DNA of 64,000 bases from CBDCVO01 sp965223085 (GTDB taxonomy: Bacteria; Pseudomonadota; Gammaproteobacteria; Ga0077536), in the NCBI GenBank assembly GCA_965223085.1, contig OZ244981.1, positions 744,001 to 808,000 on the forward strand, in the 5' to 3' direction. Below, piece by piece: positions 8,118-16,781 of this stretch. Position 1 is the stretch's first letter; every line of letters starts with the position of its first letter. A program made the position numbers and the translations under genes. The notes beneath the pieces are model-generated. The model was not told the DNA's origin, searched no databases, and saw nothing but the letters and a program-made list of their open reading frames with translations.

Positions 8118-8912
8118 TCAGCGGCCGCTGAAGTCCGGTTTGCGCTTCTCGACAAATGCGGCGACGCCTTCTCTGAAATCGGCACGACTAGCGCAGTCGG
8201 CGAACATCTCGGCTTCCATTTGCAGTTGCGCCTCGAACGCGTTTTCTAGTGAGCGATAGAGCAAGCGTTTGGTATTCCCGTAGACGTGCGTGGGACCGCT
8301 CGCGAGGCGCTGTGCGAGCGTCGCAGTCTCGGCCTCTAAAGTACCATCGGCAGCGACAAAATTGATCATGCCGATGTTCTCGGCACGCCTCGCATCGATG
8401 CGATCACCGAGTAACGCGATTTCCATGGCCTTTTTGATGCCGACCGCGCGCGGCAAATGAAAAGTCGCGGAACCATCAGGACTCGTACCAATATGACAGT
8501 AAGCGAGCGTGAAGAACGCGTTTTCATCGGCGATGACGAGGTCGGCCGCGAGTGCCATGCTCACCCCGGCTCCGGCGGCCGCCCCCGCGACACTCGCGAT
8601 CACCGGCTTCGGCATACGACGCATCGCAAACATGATCGGATGCAGGTCGTGGATCCGTCGCACGAAGGCGTTGCGTAATTCAGCGGCCGGATCGTTGACC
8701 ATGGTGGACATCATCTTGACGTCTCCGCCGGCCATAAAATGCTCACCCATACCGCGCATGATTACGCAACGGACACTGTCGTCGATTTCCAACTCATGTA
8801 AACTTTCGCTCAGCAAGGAGCGCATTTCCATGCTCAAGGCGTTGCGGGATTGTGGTCGGTTAAACGTGATAGTCGCGATCGCGCCGTCAATTTCTACGAT
8901 AAGATCAGCCAT
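8118..8912 (-). CDS. Enoyl-CoA hydratase/isomerase family protein
   Basis: 264-residue crotonase-fold enzyme. The CoA/oxyanion blocks are present: GEHFMAGGDVKMM (first oxyanion-hole Gly) and SVAGAAAGAGVSMALAADLVIA. The FxLAYCHIGTSPDGS segment carries the region of the second catalytic position, where Asp replaces the usual Glu, as in isomerase-like members. The C-terminus DFREGVAAFVEKRKPDF is the classical family end. GGAG lies 9 bases before the ATG. It should act on acyl-CoA intermediates in the cytoplasm, in keeping with the carboxylase and CoA-transferase genes downstream. The exact substrate cannot be assigned. Confidence 0.9.
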   Translation of the reverse strand: MADLIVEIDGAIATITFNRPQSRNALSMEMRSLLSESLHELEIDDSVRCVIMRGMGEHFMAGGDVKMMSTMVNDPAAELRNAFVRRIHDLHPIMFAMRRMPKPVIASVAGAAAGAGVSMALAADLVIADENAFFTLAYCHIGTSPDGSATFHLPRAVGIKKAMEIALLGDRIDARRAENIGMINFVAADGTLEAETATLAQRLASGPTHVYGNTKRLLYRSLENAFEAQLQMEAEMFADCASRADFREGVAAFVEKRKPDFSGR

Positions 8913-9009
8913 GTCTGCACATCTCCTGATATACCGGGGATAATAACAAGAAATTCACCAACGGGCCGAGTGTACTCGCGAACCGAACTAAAACAGCGGG
9001 CGAGCTTTA

Positions 9010-9873
9010 TTAGGGCAACGGACTCGTACGCCTGCGATCGCGGTTTTCAAACCTCGATACATCTATCGGTAGGGGGCGGTAGTGGTGCAGAGTCGCGGCG
9101 AAACGGCGCAGAAATTCGCATTCAAGCGAAGTGCTTGCGCGCCCACAAACGCGGTGGCGCACGGTGCTTGCGGGCGACCGAGTCGCTGTACGCATGTCTA
9201 GAGGAATAACCAAGGTATGGGTATCGGTGATTTTTGGATCAATTAAGGTCAGCGCGCGGTAACGTGGCGAATCGCCATGAACCGAAACGAGTAATAAACG
9301 ATCGTCATCGGACGTCCATCGCACTACCGCTACTTGATCTAAAGACCGGGCCCAAGCGTGTTCAATGGTGACCAATCTTCGATGTCCGGCATAGGTCGTA
9401 ACGCGACCAGCGCTGGCAGATTGATCATCGAGATCAAACTCGGCAACGCCGTTCTCTTGGCCATTCACCCTAAAGGAAATCTTCACGCGCCGCGCCGACG
9501 CAGCTGGTGCGAAGCTCGTCGCGATCCGTCTAGGTAACGGCATGACTGTGTTACCAGCGTTATCTGCATGAAACGCGACTGCGCGCGGACCGCAATCACG
9601 CGCATAGCGCCGTTCTCGCCGCTCATCGTGCCGCAGGTGACACGCTGTTTGGCCCAGCGCCGCGGGAAAATCCTCCCTAGCGACGTTGTCTGTGACAACG
9701 CTCGTCATATCGCGCGCGTCGGTATGCGGGGCATGTGTGCAAACGAGCATCAGTGCGGCCCCAAGTAGGTTCCCTAGCCGCAGCGAGGCCCCCGCCCGGG
9801 GCTCTGGCAACGATCGGTATTTCAAAATCCCGGCGAGCACGGCTGCCACCGCCTCGTTGATGTTTCCTCGCAA
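9010..9873 (-). CDS. Hypothetical protein, doubtful
   Basis: An open frame of 287 codons without recognisable family. Only the central part (about residues 120-215, containing KISFRVNGQENGVAEFDLDD and VRWTSDDDRLLLVSVHGD) looks like real protein. Both ends are Arg/Ala/His-rich, as expected from out-of-frame reading of GC-rich DNA. An N-terminal hydrophobic stretch (LLGAALMLVCTHA) might be the remains of a signal peptide. There is no convincing ribosome binding site. It could be a decayed exported protein with frameshifts on both sides of the central piece. No alternative gene covers 8913-10083. Confidence 0.3.
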   Translation of the reverse strand: MRGNINEAVAAVLAGILKYRSLPEPRAGASLRLGNLLGAALMLVCTHAPHTDARDMTSVVTDNVAREDFPAALGQTACHLRHDERRERRYARDCGPRAVAFHADNAGNTVMPLPRRIATSFAPAASARRVKISFRVNGQENGVAEFDLDDQSASAGRVTTYAGHRRLVTIEHAWARSLDQVAVVRWTSDDDRLLLVSVHGDSPRYRALTLIDPKITDTHTLVIPLDMRTATRSPASTVRHRVCGRASTSLECEFLRRFAATLHHYRPLPIDVSRFENRDRRRTSPLP

Positions 9874-10083
9874 CCACCCATGCGCTGCATGCTCCGTTCC
9901 TCGGATCCCCTGATGCCAAGCGGCTTATCTTAGAATCGTCGGCTGCGGCAAAAAATGCTTGAGGATCCTAGCCCGGTTTAGCGGTGGCTATGATTCGGCT
10001 TCGAGCGCTGCGCCCATACCAAGCTGCCCGTCGCCAACATCGGTGGTTCGCGTGCCCTATCCACGCTAGCAAGTCTGTCGGAC

Positions 10084-10719
10084 TTAGGCGGTCGGCATCG
10101 GGATCTCAGCATCATTTGGCACGACATAGCCACGTTTCACGGCGGATCGCGACGCAATATCTCGATACCAACGTAGGACGTGCGCGAAATCTGTGAGCAT
10201 AATCCCTTGCCATTCGTAGCGCGCGATCCAGGGCCAAATCGCGATGTCTGCAATCGTATATTCGTCACCAACGACGTAGGCATTGTCACGCAAGCGCGTA
10301 TCCAAGACCTTATAGAGACGTTGCGCTTCGTTCGCATAGCGAAGCTTAGCGTAGGCAGACTTCTCTGGATTAAAATGCACGAAATGATGGGCTTGACCCA
10401 GCATTGGACCCGCCCCACCCATCTGCCACATGAGCCATTCGAGGGCGCGCCATCGGCATGTGGCGTCGGCGGGAAGGAAGCGGCCAAACTTTTCCGCCAA
10501 GTACCATAGAATGGCGCCCGATTCCATCAGCGCCAGATCATTGTCGCGATCGACAATCGCCGGGATTTTGTTGTTCGGGCTGATGGCCAAAAATGCCGGC
10601 GCGAACTGCTCATCCTTCAAGATATTGATTGCATGAACTTCATACGCCGCACCAAGCTCCTCGAGCATGATGGACACCTTGCGACCATTTGGGGTTGACC
10701 ATGTGTAGAGATCAAACAT
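10084..10719 (-). CDS. Glutathione S-transferase, Nu/YfcG-like
   Basis: 211 residues. The N-terminal thioredoxin-fold domain begins LYTWSTPNGRKVSIMLEELG, the TPNGxKxxxxLEE signature of YfcG/YghU-type enzymes that use Thr/Asn rather than Tyr/Ser at the active site and often have disulfide reductase activity. NNKIPAIVD (cis-Pro) and the ESGAILWYLAEKFG glutathione-binding block follow, and the all-helical C-terminal domain has YTIADIAIWPW. It is cytoplasmic. ATG 10719 is chosen; a GTG five codons earlier overlaps the likely ribosome binding site. It stands alone, transcribed in the same direction as the scoAB pair upstream of it. Confidence 0.92.
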   Translation of the reverse strand: MFDLYTWSTPNGRKVSIMLEELGAAYEVHAINILKDEQFAPAFLAISPNNKIPAIVDRDNDLALMESGAILWYLAEKFGRFLPADATCRWRALEWLMWQMGGAGPMLGQAHHFVHFNPEKSAYAKLRYANEAQRLYKVLDTRLRDNAYVVGDEYTIADIAIWPWIARYEWQGIMLTDFAHVLRWYRDIASRSAVKRGYVVPNDAEIPMPTA

Positions 10720-10862
10720 GCTACGGTGCCTCACTATGTCATTGCGTCTCTGCGCATCATCGCTCGCGTTGTCGCGCGACGCCGGGCGATGCTAACGATA
10801 AGGGCTCGGATCAATTCACCATGAAATGATCCAAGTCATTGTTTAGTTAACCGCTATTTTTG

Positions 10863-11519
10863 CTAGAAACTCATTTCCGGAACGACTTCCGGGACCAGCA
10901 TTTCGCCCGCAGTGAGCCTGACGATTTCGTCTACCGACACGCCCGGTGCGCGCTCTTTGAGCCAAAACTTGCTCTCCGCAATTTCTACGTAGGCGAGATC
11001 AGTTACGACTTTGTGAATACATTCCGCACCGGTGAGCGGCAAGGCGCACTGAGATAGCAGCTTCGATTCTCCGTTCTTGGAAGCATGTGTCATAGTGACA
11101 ATGATATTGTCGGCGCCCGCGACTAAATCCATCGCCCCGCCCATACCTTTAACGAGTTTTCCCGGAATCATCCATGAAGCGATGTTGCCTTTGACATCGA
11201 CCTCGAACGCCCCCAGCACCGTTAAGTCAACGTGACCACCGCGTATCATCGCAAACGATTCGGCAGAAGAGAAAATCGAGGCACCTGTCGCCGCAGTCAC
11301 GGTTTGCTTTCCCGCGTTAATCATGTCCGCGTCGATCTCATCTTCGCTTGGAAACGGCCCCATGCCCAGTAAGCCGTTCTCGGACTGCAACATAACTTGC
11401 ATGCCGGCCGGCACATAATTGGCGACGAGCGTCGGGATCCCGATGCCAAGATTAACGTAATAACCGTCTTTAAGTTCGCGTGCGACCCGTTGCGCGAGTT
11501 GCTCCCGAGAAAGTGCCAT
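10863..11519 (-). CDS. scoB: Succinyl-CoA:3-ketoacid CoA transferase, subunit B
   Basis: 218 residues of the family I CoA transferase beta subunit. The catalytic glutamate lies in QSENGLLGMG, preceded by GIGIPTLVANY; GGHVDLTVLGAFEVD and GMGGAMDLV follow in the standard order. With subunit A it moves CoA between succinyl-CoA and acetoacetate-type 3-oxoacids, feeding ketone bodies or the end products of leucine/terpenoid breakdown into acetyl-CoA. AGGAG precedes the ATG by 7 bases. It follows scoA by 9 bases, a two-gene operon. Lengths match the family (about 215 for B, 233 for A). Confidence 0.95.
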   Translation of the reverse strand: MALSREQLAQRVARELKDGYYVNLGIGIPTLVANYVPAGMQVMLQSENGLLGMGPFPSEDEIDADMINAGKQTVTAATGASIFSSAESFAMIRGGHVDLTVLGAFEVDVKGNIASWMIPGKLVKGMGGAMDLVAGADNIIVTMTHASKNGESKLLSQCALPLTGAECIHKVVTDLAYVEIAESKFWLKERAPGVSVDEIVRLTAGEMLVPEVVPEMSF

Positions 11520-11528
11520 CGCTATCTC

Positions 11529-12230
11529 CTATGCGGCGCGTACGGTGCGTTGTTCGATGCGTTTTTCAAACTTACCCTGAATAACCCGATCGACGTAAAT
11601 TCCCGGCGTATGGATCATAGTCGGATCAAGATCGCCGGGTTCCACGAGTTCTTCTACTTCGACGACCGTCGTTGTTCCCGCCATTGCAACCATAGGGTTA
11701 AAGTTCTGCGCCGTGTGGCGGTAGATTAAGTTACCATAGCGATCGGCTTTCCACGCTTTGACAATGGCAAAATCGCCGCGAATCGCCTCTTCAAGAATAT
11801 ATTTTCGCTTCCCGAATTCGCGCACTTCCTTGCCCTCGCCTACCGGCGTGCCGTAACCGGTTGCCGTATAAAACGCGGGGATCCCGGCGCCACCCGCACG
11901 CAGTTTTTCGGCTAAGGTACCTTGCGGTGTGAGGATCACTTCCAGTTCGCCACTGAGCAATTGCTCCTCGAATAGCTTGTTCTCACCGACGTAGGAGCCG
12001 ATCATGGTTTTGATTTGCCGATCTACCAACAGGACCCCAAGCCCGAAATCGTCGACTCCGCAATTGTTCGACACCACTGTGAGTTCACGCGTTCCCATCG
12101 TTTTGATCTGGGCGATGAGATTCTCAGGGATGCCGCAGAGACCAAAACCGCCCGCGAGTACGGTCATGCCGTGTTCCAGACCGGCCATCGCCTTGCTATA
12201 ACTTGTCACAACTTTGTCGAAACCCGCCAT
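11529..12230 (-). CDS. scoA: Succinyl-CoA:3-ketoacid CoA transferase, subunit A
   Basis: 233 residues of the alpha subunit: the glycine-rich CoA-binding block GGFGLCGIPENLI, then VSNNCGVDDFGLG, the PQGTLAEKLRAGGAGIPAFYT region and a closing TPGIYVDRVI. It forms the heterotetramer with ScoB, encoded 9 bases downstream. GGAGGAG sits about 9 bases ahead of the ATG. It is divergent from the enoyl-CoA hydratase gene at 12417, with about 186 bp between that must hold both promoters. The protein is full-length and unremarkable. Confidence 0.95.
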   Translation of the reverse strand: MAGFDKVVTSYSKAMAGLEHGMTVLAGGFGLCGIPENLIAQIKTMGTRELTVVSNNCGVDDFGLGVLLVDRQIKTMIGSYVGENKLFEEQLLSGELEVILTPQGTLAEKLRAGGAGIPAFYTATGYGTPVGEGKEVREFGKRKYILEEAIRGDFAIVKAWKADRYGNLIYRHTAQNFNPMVAMAGTTTVVEVEELVEPGDLDPTMIHTPGIYVDRVIQGKFEKRIEQRTVRAA

Positions 12231-12416
12231 GCTTACGCGCTCCTCCGGCGATGTTAATGCCTCAGCTAGCTCGCCACCTTAACAGCTTTTGGCCGGCGGC
12301 TGACGTCATTCTAAATAGCCGCATGGAGATGTGCCACAATGGGGTACGAGCTAGCATTTCGGATCGAGGTTTGCAAACGTCGATCATCGGCAACGCCACT
12401 CTAAGGGAGGGTCATC

Positions 12417-13220
12417 ATGGGCAAAGTAGAAAGCAGTGTTACAGGCGGTATCGCGACGATCGTGTTCACGAATCCGCCAAAAGGGTTCTTCACCACCGAT
12501 ATGGTTTCACAGCTCGGTGAGATTATGGTCAAACTTGAAAATAACCCCGATGTGAAAGCGATCGTTTTTACTGGCGGATTACCTGACGTTTTCATTCGCC
12601 ATTTCTCGGTCGAAGAGATCATCGATATGGCGAGTGCGCTGCAAGCGCGACGTGCGACGGGTTTGCCCGACCCGCGTTTTGCCCGCACGGCATTGCGGCA
12701 AGTGTGGGAGACGATCGATAACTGCCAGAAACCAACTATCGCAGCGATCAATGGTTTTTGTGGCGGGGGCGGCTGCGAATTGACTTTATGTTGCGATATC
12801 CGCCTCGCGGGTCCCGGCGATTATACGATCGGACAAATGGAGATCTTAGTCGGCCTGCTTCCCGGCGCCGGCGGTACGACCCGACTCGCGCGCGCTGTGG
12901 GTACCGGGAAAGCGCTCGAATGGGTGTTGCGCGGGCGTACATTTACGCCGCAGGAAGCCGCTCACGAAGGCCTAGTGCATCACTATATCGATGGAGACGT
13001 GCTCGCGGCCGCACGCGACATAGCCGGTGAATTTCTCGACAAGCCGGCTACTGCACTCGCCTATATCAAGCAAGTAATGCGATCGAGTTACGGTAAGTCG
13101 ACCGCCGAGGGCGTAGACGAAGAAGGCGACTTATTCGCCAACTTGATCGCGCAAGACGAACGTTGCATCGAAATGATGCGCGCGTACGTCGCCGGCGGCC
13201 ATAAGCTAAAGAAGTTTTAG
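12417..13220 (+). CDS. Enoyl-CoA hydratase/isomerase family protein
   Basis: 267-residue crotonase-fold protein. The oxyanion-hole segment is INGFCGGGGCELTLCCDIRLA, and the GQMEILVGLLPGAGGTTRLARAVG block carries the usual catalytic Glu region of hydratases (E in GQMEILVGLLPG). The C-terminus ends in an unusual GGHKLKKF instead of the common FLEKRxPxF. GGGAGGG precedes the ATG. It is divergent from scoAB and convergent with the glycine-zipper lipoprotein gene, whose stop is only a few bases away. It probably handles an acyl-CoA intermediate shared with the neighbouring carboxylase. Confidence 0.9.
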   Translation: MGKVESSVTGGIATIVFTNPPKGFFTTDMVSQLGEIMVKLENNPDVKAIVFTGGLPDVFIRHFSVEEIIDMASALQARRATGLPDPRFARTALRQVWETIDNCQKPTIAAINGFCGGGGCELTLCCDIRLAGPGDYTIGQMEILVGLLPGAGGTTRLARAVGTGKALEWVLRGRTFTPQEAAHEGLVHHYIDGDVLAAARDIAGEFLDKPATALAYIKQVMRSSYGKSTAEGVDEEGDLFANLIAQDERCIEMMRAYVAGGHKLKKF

Positions 13221-13225
13221 GTTCG

Positions 13226-13822
13226 CTAATAACCGGGTGGCGGCGGTGTATTCGGCGGTGGGATCGCCGCTTGCGTAGGCGGCCCCAGCGCACCACCTGG
13301 TGGGGCTTGGTAGCGATGGCGGGGCGGTGCTGGCGGTGTCCGGTGCGGCGTGGCAGCGGTCTGCATGTGCGCAGCCAAATTGGCCGGTACCGGCACTTGG
13401 TGCCCTTTGGCGTACATGCATTGAATGTAATGGGCATCATAACGTTCTTGAACGGTCGCCGCCGACCAACCGTAGGCCTGCGAACCAGCTGCGCTGCCGA
13501 TCAGCAAGCCGCTGCCGGCACCCAGCGCAGCACTTGAGCCCGCCTCTCCTGATGCTGCGCCCAGTAAGGCCCCGGCGGTCGCACCCACGACCGCGCCAGT
13601 GACGGCGCTGTTGACACCACTTTGCTGCGCCGCTCCCGCGGCGGTACCACCGACTGAATCGCGGGCGTAGCTTTGACACGTGAGAGAATCGTGGCGAAAT
13701 TGTTCGAAGTGCGTACCGCGACCGGGCATTGCCATCACGCCGGGTCCTTGTGGGACACTGGCGCAGCCCGCGGCCACCAAGGCTACAGACATCACCCCGA
13801 ATGCTAAACGTGATTTATTCAT
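13226..13822 (-). CDS. Glycine-zipper outer-membrane-type lipoprotein
   Basis: 198 residues starting with a lipoprotein signal peptide; the lipobox is VAAGC, so Cys about 19 is acylated. A long Gly/Ala-rich zipper (about 55-120: AVVGATAGALLGAASG, then GAGSGLLIGSAAGS) can form membrane-spanning helix pairs, as in SlyB/Rcp-type proteins. The C-terminus is proline-rich (ending PPPNTPPPPGY). Two cysteines outside the lipobox (TCQSYA, IQCMYAKG) match the DUF-type pattern in which YDAHYIQCMYAKGHQVP closes the domain. ATG 13822 is preceded by TAGGGGTAAG. The next gene upstream on the strand (13866-14378) also codes for an exported protein, so they may form an envelope pair. Confidence 0.85.
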   Translation of the reverse strand: MNKSRLAFGVMSVALVAAGCASVPQGPGVMAMPGRGTHFEQFRHDSLTCQSYARDSVGGTAAGAAQQSGVNSAVTGAVVGATAGALLGAASGEAGSSAALGAGSGLLIGSAAGSQAYGWSAATVQERYDAHYIQCMYAKGHQVPVPANLAAHMQTAATPHRTPPAPPRHRYQAPPGGALGPPTQAAIPPPNTPPPPGY

Positions 13823-13865
13823 GGTCTTACCCCTATGTGCTTCATCGTCTGATGCGTGCGGCAAA

Positions 13866-14378
13866 TCATCGTGGCCGCACCGGTGGGGCGTTGTCCGGGT
13901 CGACCGTAACCCATTGTTGCGGACAGTTTTGCACGTAGGGGTAATATCCCGCGGGGCTCGGGCAGTAATACCAATAGTCTTTAGCCTTTTCCACGTACAC
14001 CGGCGGTTCGCGTTCAATGATCACGGTCTCACGGGGGTAGTGAGAATGACCGTAACCATGGGAATAAGGGGGGTAGATGGGGCTCGCACCCCAGTGCAAC
14101 GGTGCGCTGAAATAAATGCCTAAGTGAGAACCGCCATGGCGACCATGGTGACGATAGTGGGCGCTGCGTGCGTGGCGTCGATAATGCCGTTGGTGGTGGT
14201 TAGCATGGTGGCGGCGAAAATAGCCTCGATGCTTACCGTGAGCCTCGTGGTGATGTCTGTAATGATGCCTGTGGTGACCGCGATCACGACGATAACCTCG
14301 GTCATCCGCTGTAGCGTCCACAGGCAGCCCAATAACCAGAGCCAATACTAAGCTTGCGAGAAGCGTTGGTTTTGTCAT
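13866..14378 (-). CDS. Exported histidine-rich protein
   Basis: 170 residues with a clear signal peptide (TLLASLVLALVIGLPVDATA) and then a striking His/Arg/Tyr-rich stretch (about residues 30-90, many HH and RHH units). The C-terminal part holds YWYYCPSPAGYYPYVQNCPQQW, a two-cysteine aromatic motif typical of a small family of exported proteobacterial proteins. The His-rich part suggests metal binding (Zn, Ni or Cu) in the periplasm; this is inference. ATG 14378 has GGGAG about 10 bases ahead. It lies 43 bp upstream of the glycine-zipper lipoprotein gene, in the same orientation and probably the same transcript. Confidence 0.8.
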   Translation of the reverse strand: MTKPTLLASLVLALVIGLPVDATADDRGYRRDRGHHRHHYRHHHEAHGKHRGYFRRHHANHHQRHYRRHARSAHYRHHGRHGGSHLGIYFSAPLHWGASPIYPPYSHGYGHSHYPRETVIIEREPPVYVEKAKDYWYYCPSPAGYYPYVQNCPQQWVTVDPDNAPPVRPR

Positions 14379-14665
14379 TTTCGCTGATCTCCCATGAGGA
14401 TAATAATCGTTCAACTCAGCCGTTGCGAAATCGTCGGCTGCTACTATATGACCCAAAGGATTCGTAATTGTGCCTACGCCTTAGGTAAATCTCTGTAACT
14501 ACCAGTGCGATGCCATTTGCATCATAGCTACATCGCCGCTAAGCAATAGAAATGCGCGTTACCTAAAGCTATTGCCACAAACGCTGTGAGCGCCTCGGGG
14601 GCACTAACCGGATTAGAACGTAAAGTTGGGTGCCAGCGCGATGGCCCCGCACGCCACGGCTAATA

Positions 14666-16287
14666 TTAAAGACGCAGTGTTCCGTAACGTGGCAAATCTG
14701 GTGCGGGGGCATTCAACGCCGCGGTCAAGGCAACGCCTAAGGTGTTGCGAGTATCGGTAGGGGCGATCATGCCATCGTCCCACAGCTCAGAGGTCGCATA
14801 CCAAGCACTCGCTTGCTGAACATAGTCCGCCTTAATTTCGTTTTGAATCTCAGCGATCGCTGCCTCGTCGAGTTCTCTGCCGTCGCGCTTGAGCTGCGCG
14901 ACTTTGATCGTCGTCAAAGTATTTGCAGCCTGTTCGGCACCCATAACGGAAATTTGTGAATTCGGCCAACTAAACAAAAACCGCGCGTCAAAGGCGCGCC
15001 CGCACATTCCATAGTTACCAGCACCAAACGAACCATTGCACATCACCGTGAATTTTGGCACTTCGGAGCACGATTGCACCATGATCATTTTCGCGCCATC
15101 TTTTGTGATCCCGCGTTCTTCATACGCCTGCCCGATCATGTAACCGGTAATGTTCTGAAAAAACACCAAAGGAGTGCGATTCTGGTTGCACAGTTCCATA
15201 AAGTGAGCACCCTTTAATGAACTGTCATTAAACAAAACACCGTTGTTAGCCAGGATACCGATTTTATAGCCCCATAAATGCGCGAATCCACACACCAAAG
15301 TCTCGCCATAGCACGGTTGATATTCATGGAAGCGGCTACCATCGACGATGCGCGCGATCACTTCGCGCATATCGAATTGCTTTTTGATGTTATCGGGAAT
15401 AATGCCGAAAAGCTCTTCCGGATCGTAATAAGGATCTTCAGGCTCTGCTTGTTGTGCTTGCCATTTGTGCGCTCGTTCCCACAGCGCAACCACGTCGCGA
15501 CCGATCTCAATCGCTTGCGCTTCAGTCGCCGCGGGATAATCACACACACCGCTGATCGAGGTGTGCATATCAGCGCCACCCAATGCCTCAGCGCCACCCA
15601 AACGGAAACGTCTTCCCCGGTAGCGGCTTTGACCAGCGGCGGTCCACCGAGAAAGACGGCCCCCATACCACGTACGATAATGGAGTAATCGGACAACGCG
15701 GGGATGTAGGCGCCCCCCGCCGTACAATGACCGAAAACGAGGGCAAGTTGCTTAACGCCGACCTTAGACAATAAGGACTGATTACGAAAAATTCGTCCCG
15801 CCATGTAACGATCACCAAACAGTTGGGACTGCAGCGGTAAAAATCCGCCCGCGCTATCGCATAGATGGATGACCGGTAGGTGATTTTCGAGCGCAATGTC
15901 GAGCGTCCGCACGATCTTTTTCACAGTCAACGGATACCAAGCGCCGCCTTTTACGCTCGGGTCATCCGCGCGCACGATCACTTCTCTCCCGGCCACGACT
16001 CCGATCCCCGAAATGCAGTTCGCCGAGGGCACAGCACCATCGTAAGCCGCATTCGCAGCTAGCGATGACAATTCCAAAAACGGTGTGCCAGGATCGAGCA
16101 ATAATTCGATGCGCTCGCGCGGCATCATCTTTTGCTGTCGCTCCAAGCGCCGCAGATCGCGATCTGGGCGCACGTGCCGTGCTGCCTCCTGCCGGGTCCG
16201 GTAGGTCTGCATCAACTCGAGGTTATGCGTTCGATAACGCCGATACTCGGCGCTGTGGGTGTTAATCTTGCTCGCCAGACGTTGCAT
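14666..16287 (-). pseudogene. Acyl-CoA carboxylase, carboxyltransferase (beta) subunit, frameshifted
   Basis: Two overlapping frames together encode a complete carboxyltransferase of the MCC/geranyl-CoA carboxylase beta type. The first (from ATG 16287) gives MPRERIELLLDPGTPFLELS, FGHCTAGGAYIPALSDYS and GGPPLVKAATGEDVSV. The second continues GGADMHTSISGVCDYP, REVIARIVDGSRFHEY, FLQNITGYMIG-like and SFGAGNYGMCGRAF. They are separated by an 11-bp insertion at 15590-15600. Without it the two frames join into one protein of about 537 residues. The gene starts 8 bases after the biotinyl-carrier stop. As written, the product would stop soon after residue 240, so the carboxylase is probably inactive unless this is an assembly error or is corrected by frameshifting. 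Confidence 0.85.
15572..15600. repeat. 11-bp duplication causing the carboxyltransferase frameshift
   Basis: AGCGCCACCCA occurs at 15572-15582 and again at 15590-15600, separated by 7 bases. Removing the second copy restores one continuous frame reading GEDVSV-EALGGADMHTS, as in the family. The extra copy thus looks like a templated insertion (replication slippage). Confidence 0.85.
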
Positions 16288-16294
16288 CGCGTGT

Positions 16295-16780
16295 CTAATC
16301 CAATTCCACCAAGATCGCGCCCTTTTCGAACGTTTCACCGGGCGCGAATTTCAGCTCCCGCACGGTGCCGTCAATGGCGACAGATAGCTCGGATTGAAGT
16401 TTCATACTTTCAATTAGAATAACGCGCTGACCCGAAGAAACTTGCTCGCCGGGTGCAATAAATACTTCGAGCACGGTACCTGGCATGGGGGCGCGAATGC
16501 TGCGCTCGCTCGCCAGTCCGTCTGCATGTTCGGCGCCATCATGAACGATAGCGACGTCATAAGTTCGACCCCGCCAGTGCACGTAAATCGTGTCGCCGTC
16601 GACCGCAAATGCCAACGCGGAGCTGTGCGTGCCACATTCAATCCGCCCATGGTGAGCGTCTCGGGTTTGCCACGAAACTCGCAACGGCACATCGTCACAT
16701 TCGATTAGTAACGCCTCCCGCACGCGACGTCGTATAAGCGCGGTGCTAATATCCGCTCCGACACGGTAGCGCAACCGCAC
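16295..16780 (-). CDS. Biotinyl carrier protein of an acyl-CoA carboxylase
   Basis: 161 residues. The last 75 form a biotinyl/lipoyl domain with the biotinylated lysine in ESMKLQ (about residue 127), preceded by APMPGTVLEVFIAPGEQV and followed by GTVRELKFAPGETFEKGAILVEL. The N-terminal part (about 1-85) resembles the BT/linker region found between biotin carboxylase and carrier in MCC-type alpha subunits. It starts with GTG one base after the biotin carboxylase stop, in another frame. Carboxylase plus carrier would total about 655 residues, the normal size of a fused alpha subunit. It may therefore be a naturally split subunit or a frameshifted fusion. Confidence 0.88.
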   Translation of the reverse strand: MRLRYRVGADISTALIRRRVREALLIECDDVPLRVSWQTRDAHHGRIECGTHSSALAFAVDGDTIYVHWRGRTYDVAIVHDGAEHADGLASERSIRAPMPGTVLEVFIAPGEQVSSGQRVILIESMKLQSELSVAIDGTVRELKFAPGETFEKGAILVELD

Positions 16781-16781
16781 T

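Noticed and set aside
9568..9919. Alternative frames on both strands around the 9-10 kb gap
   Set aside because: All are short, Arg-rich and lack ribosome binding sites; none gives a family match better than the doubtful frame already listed.
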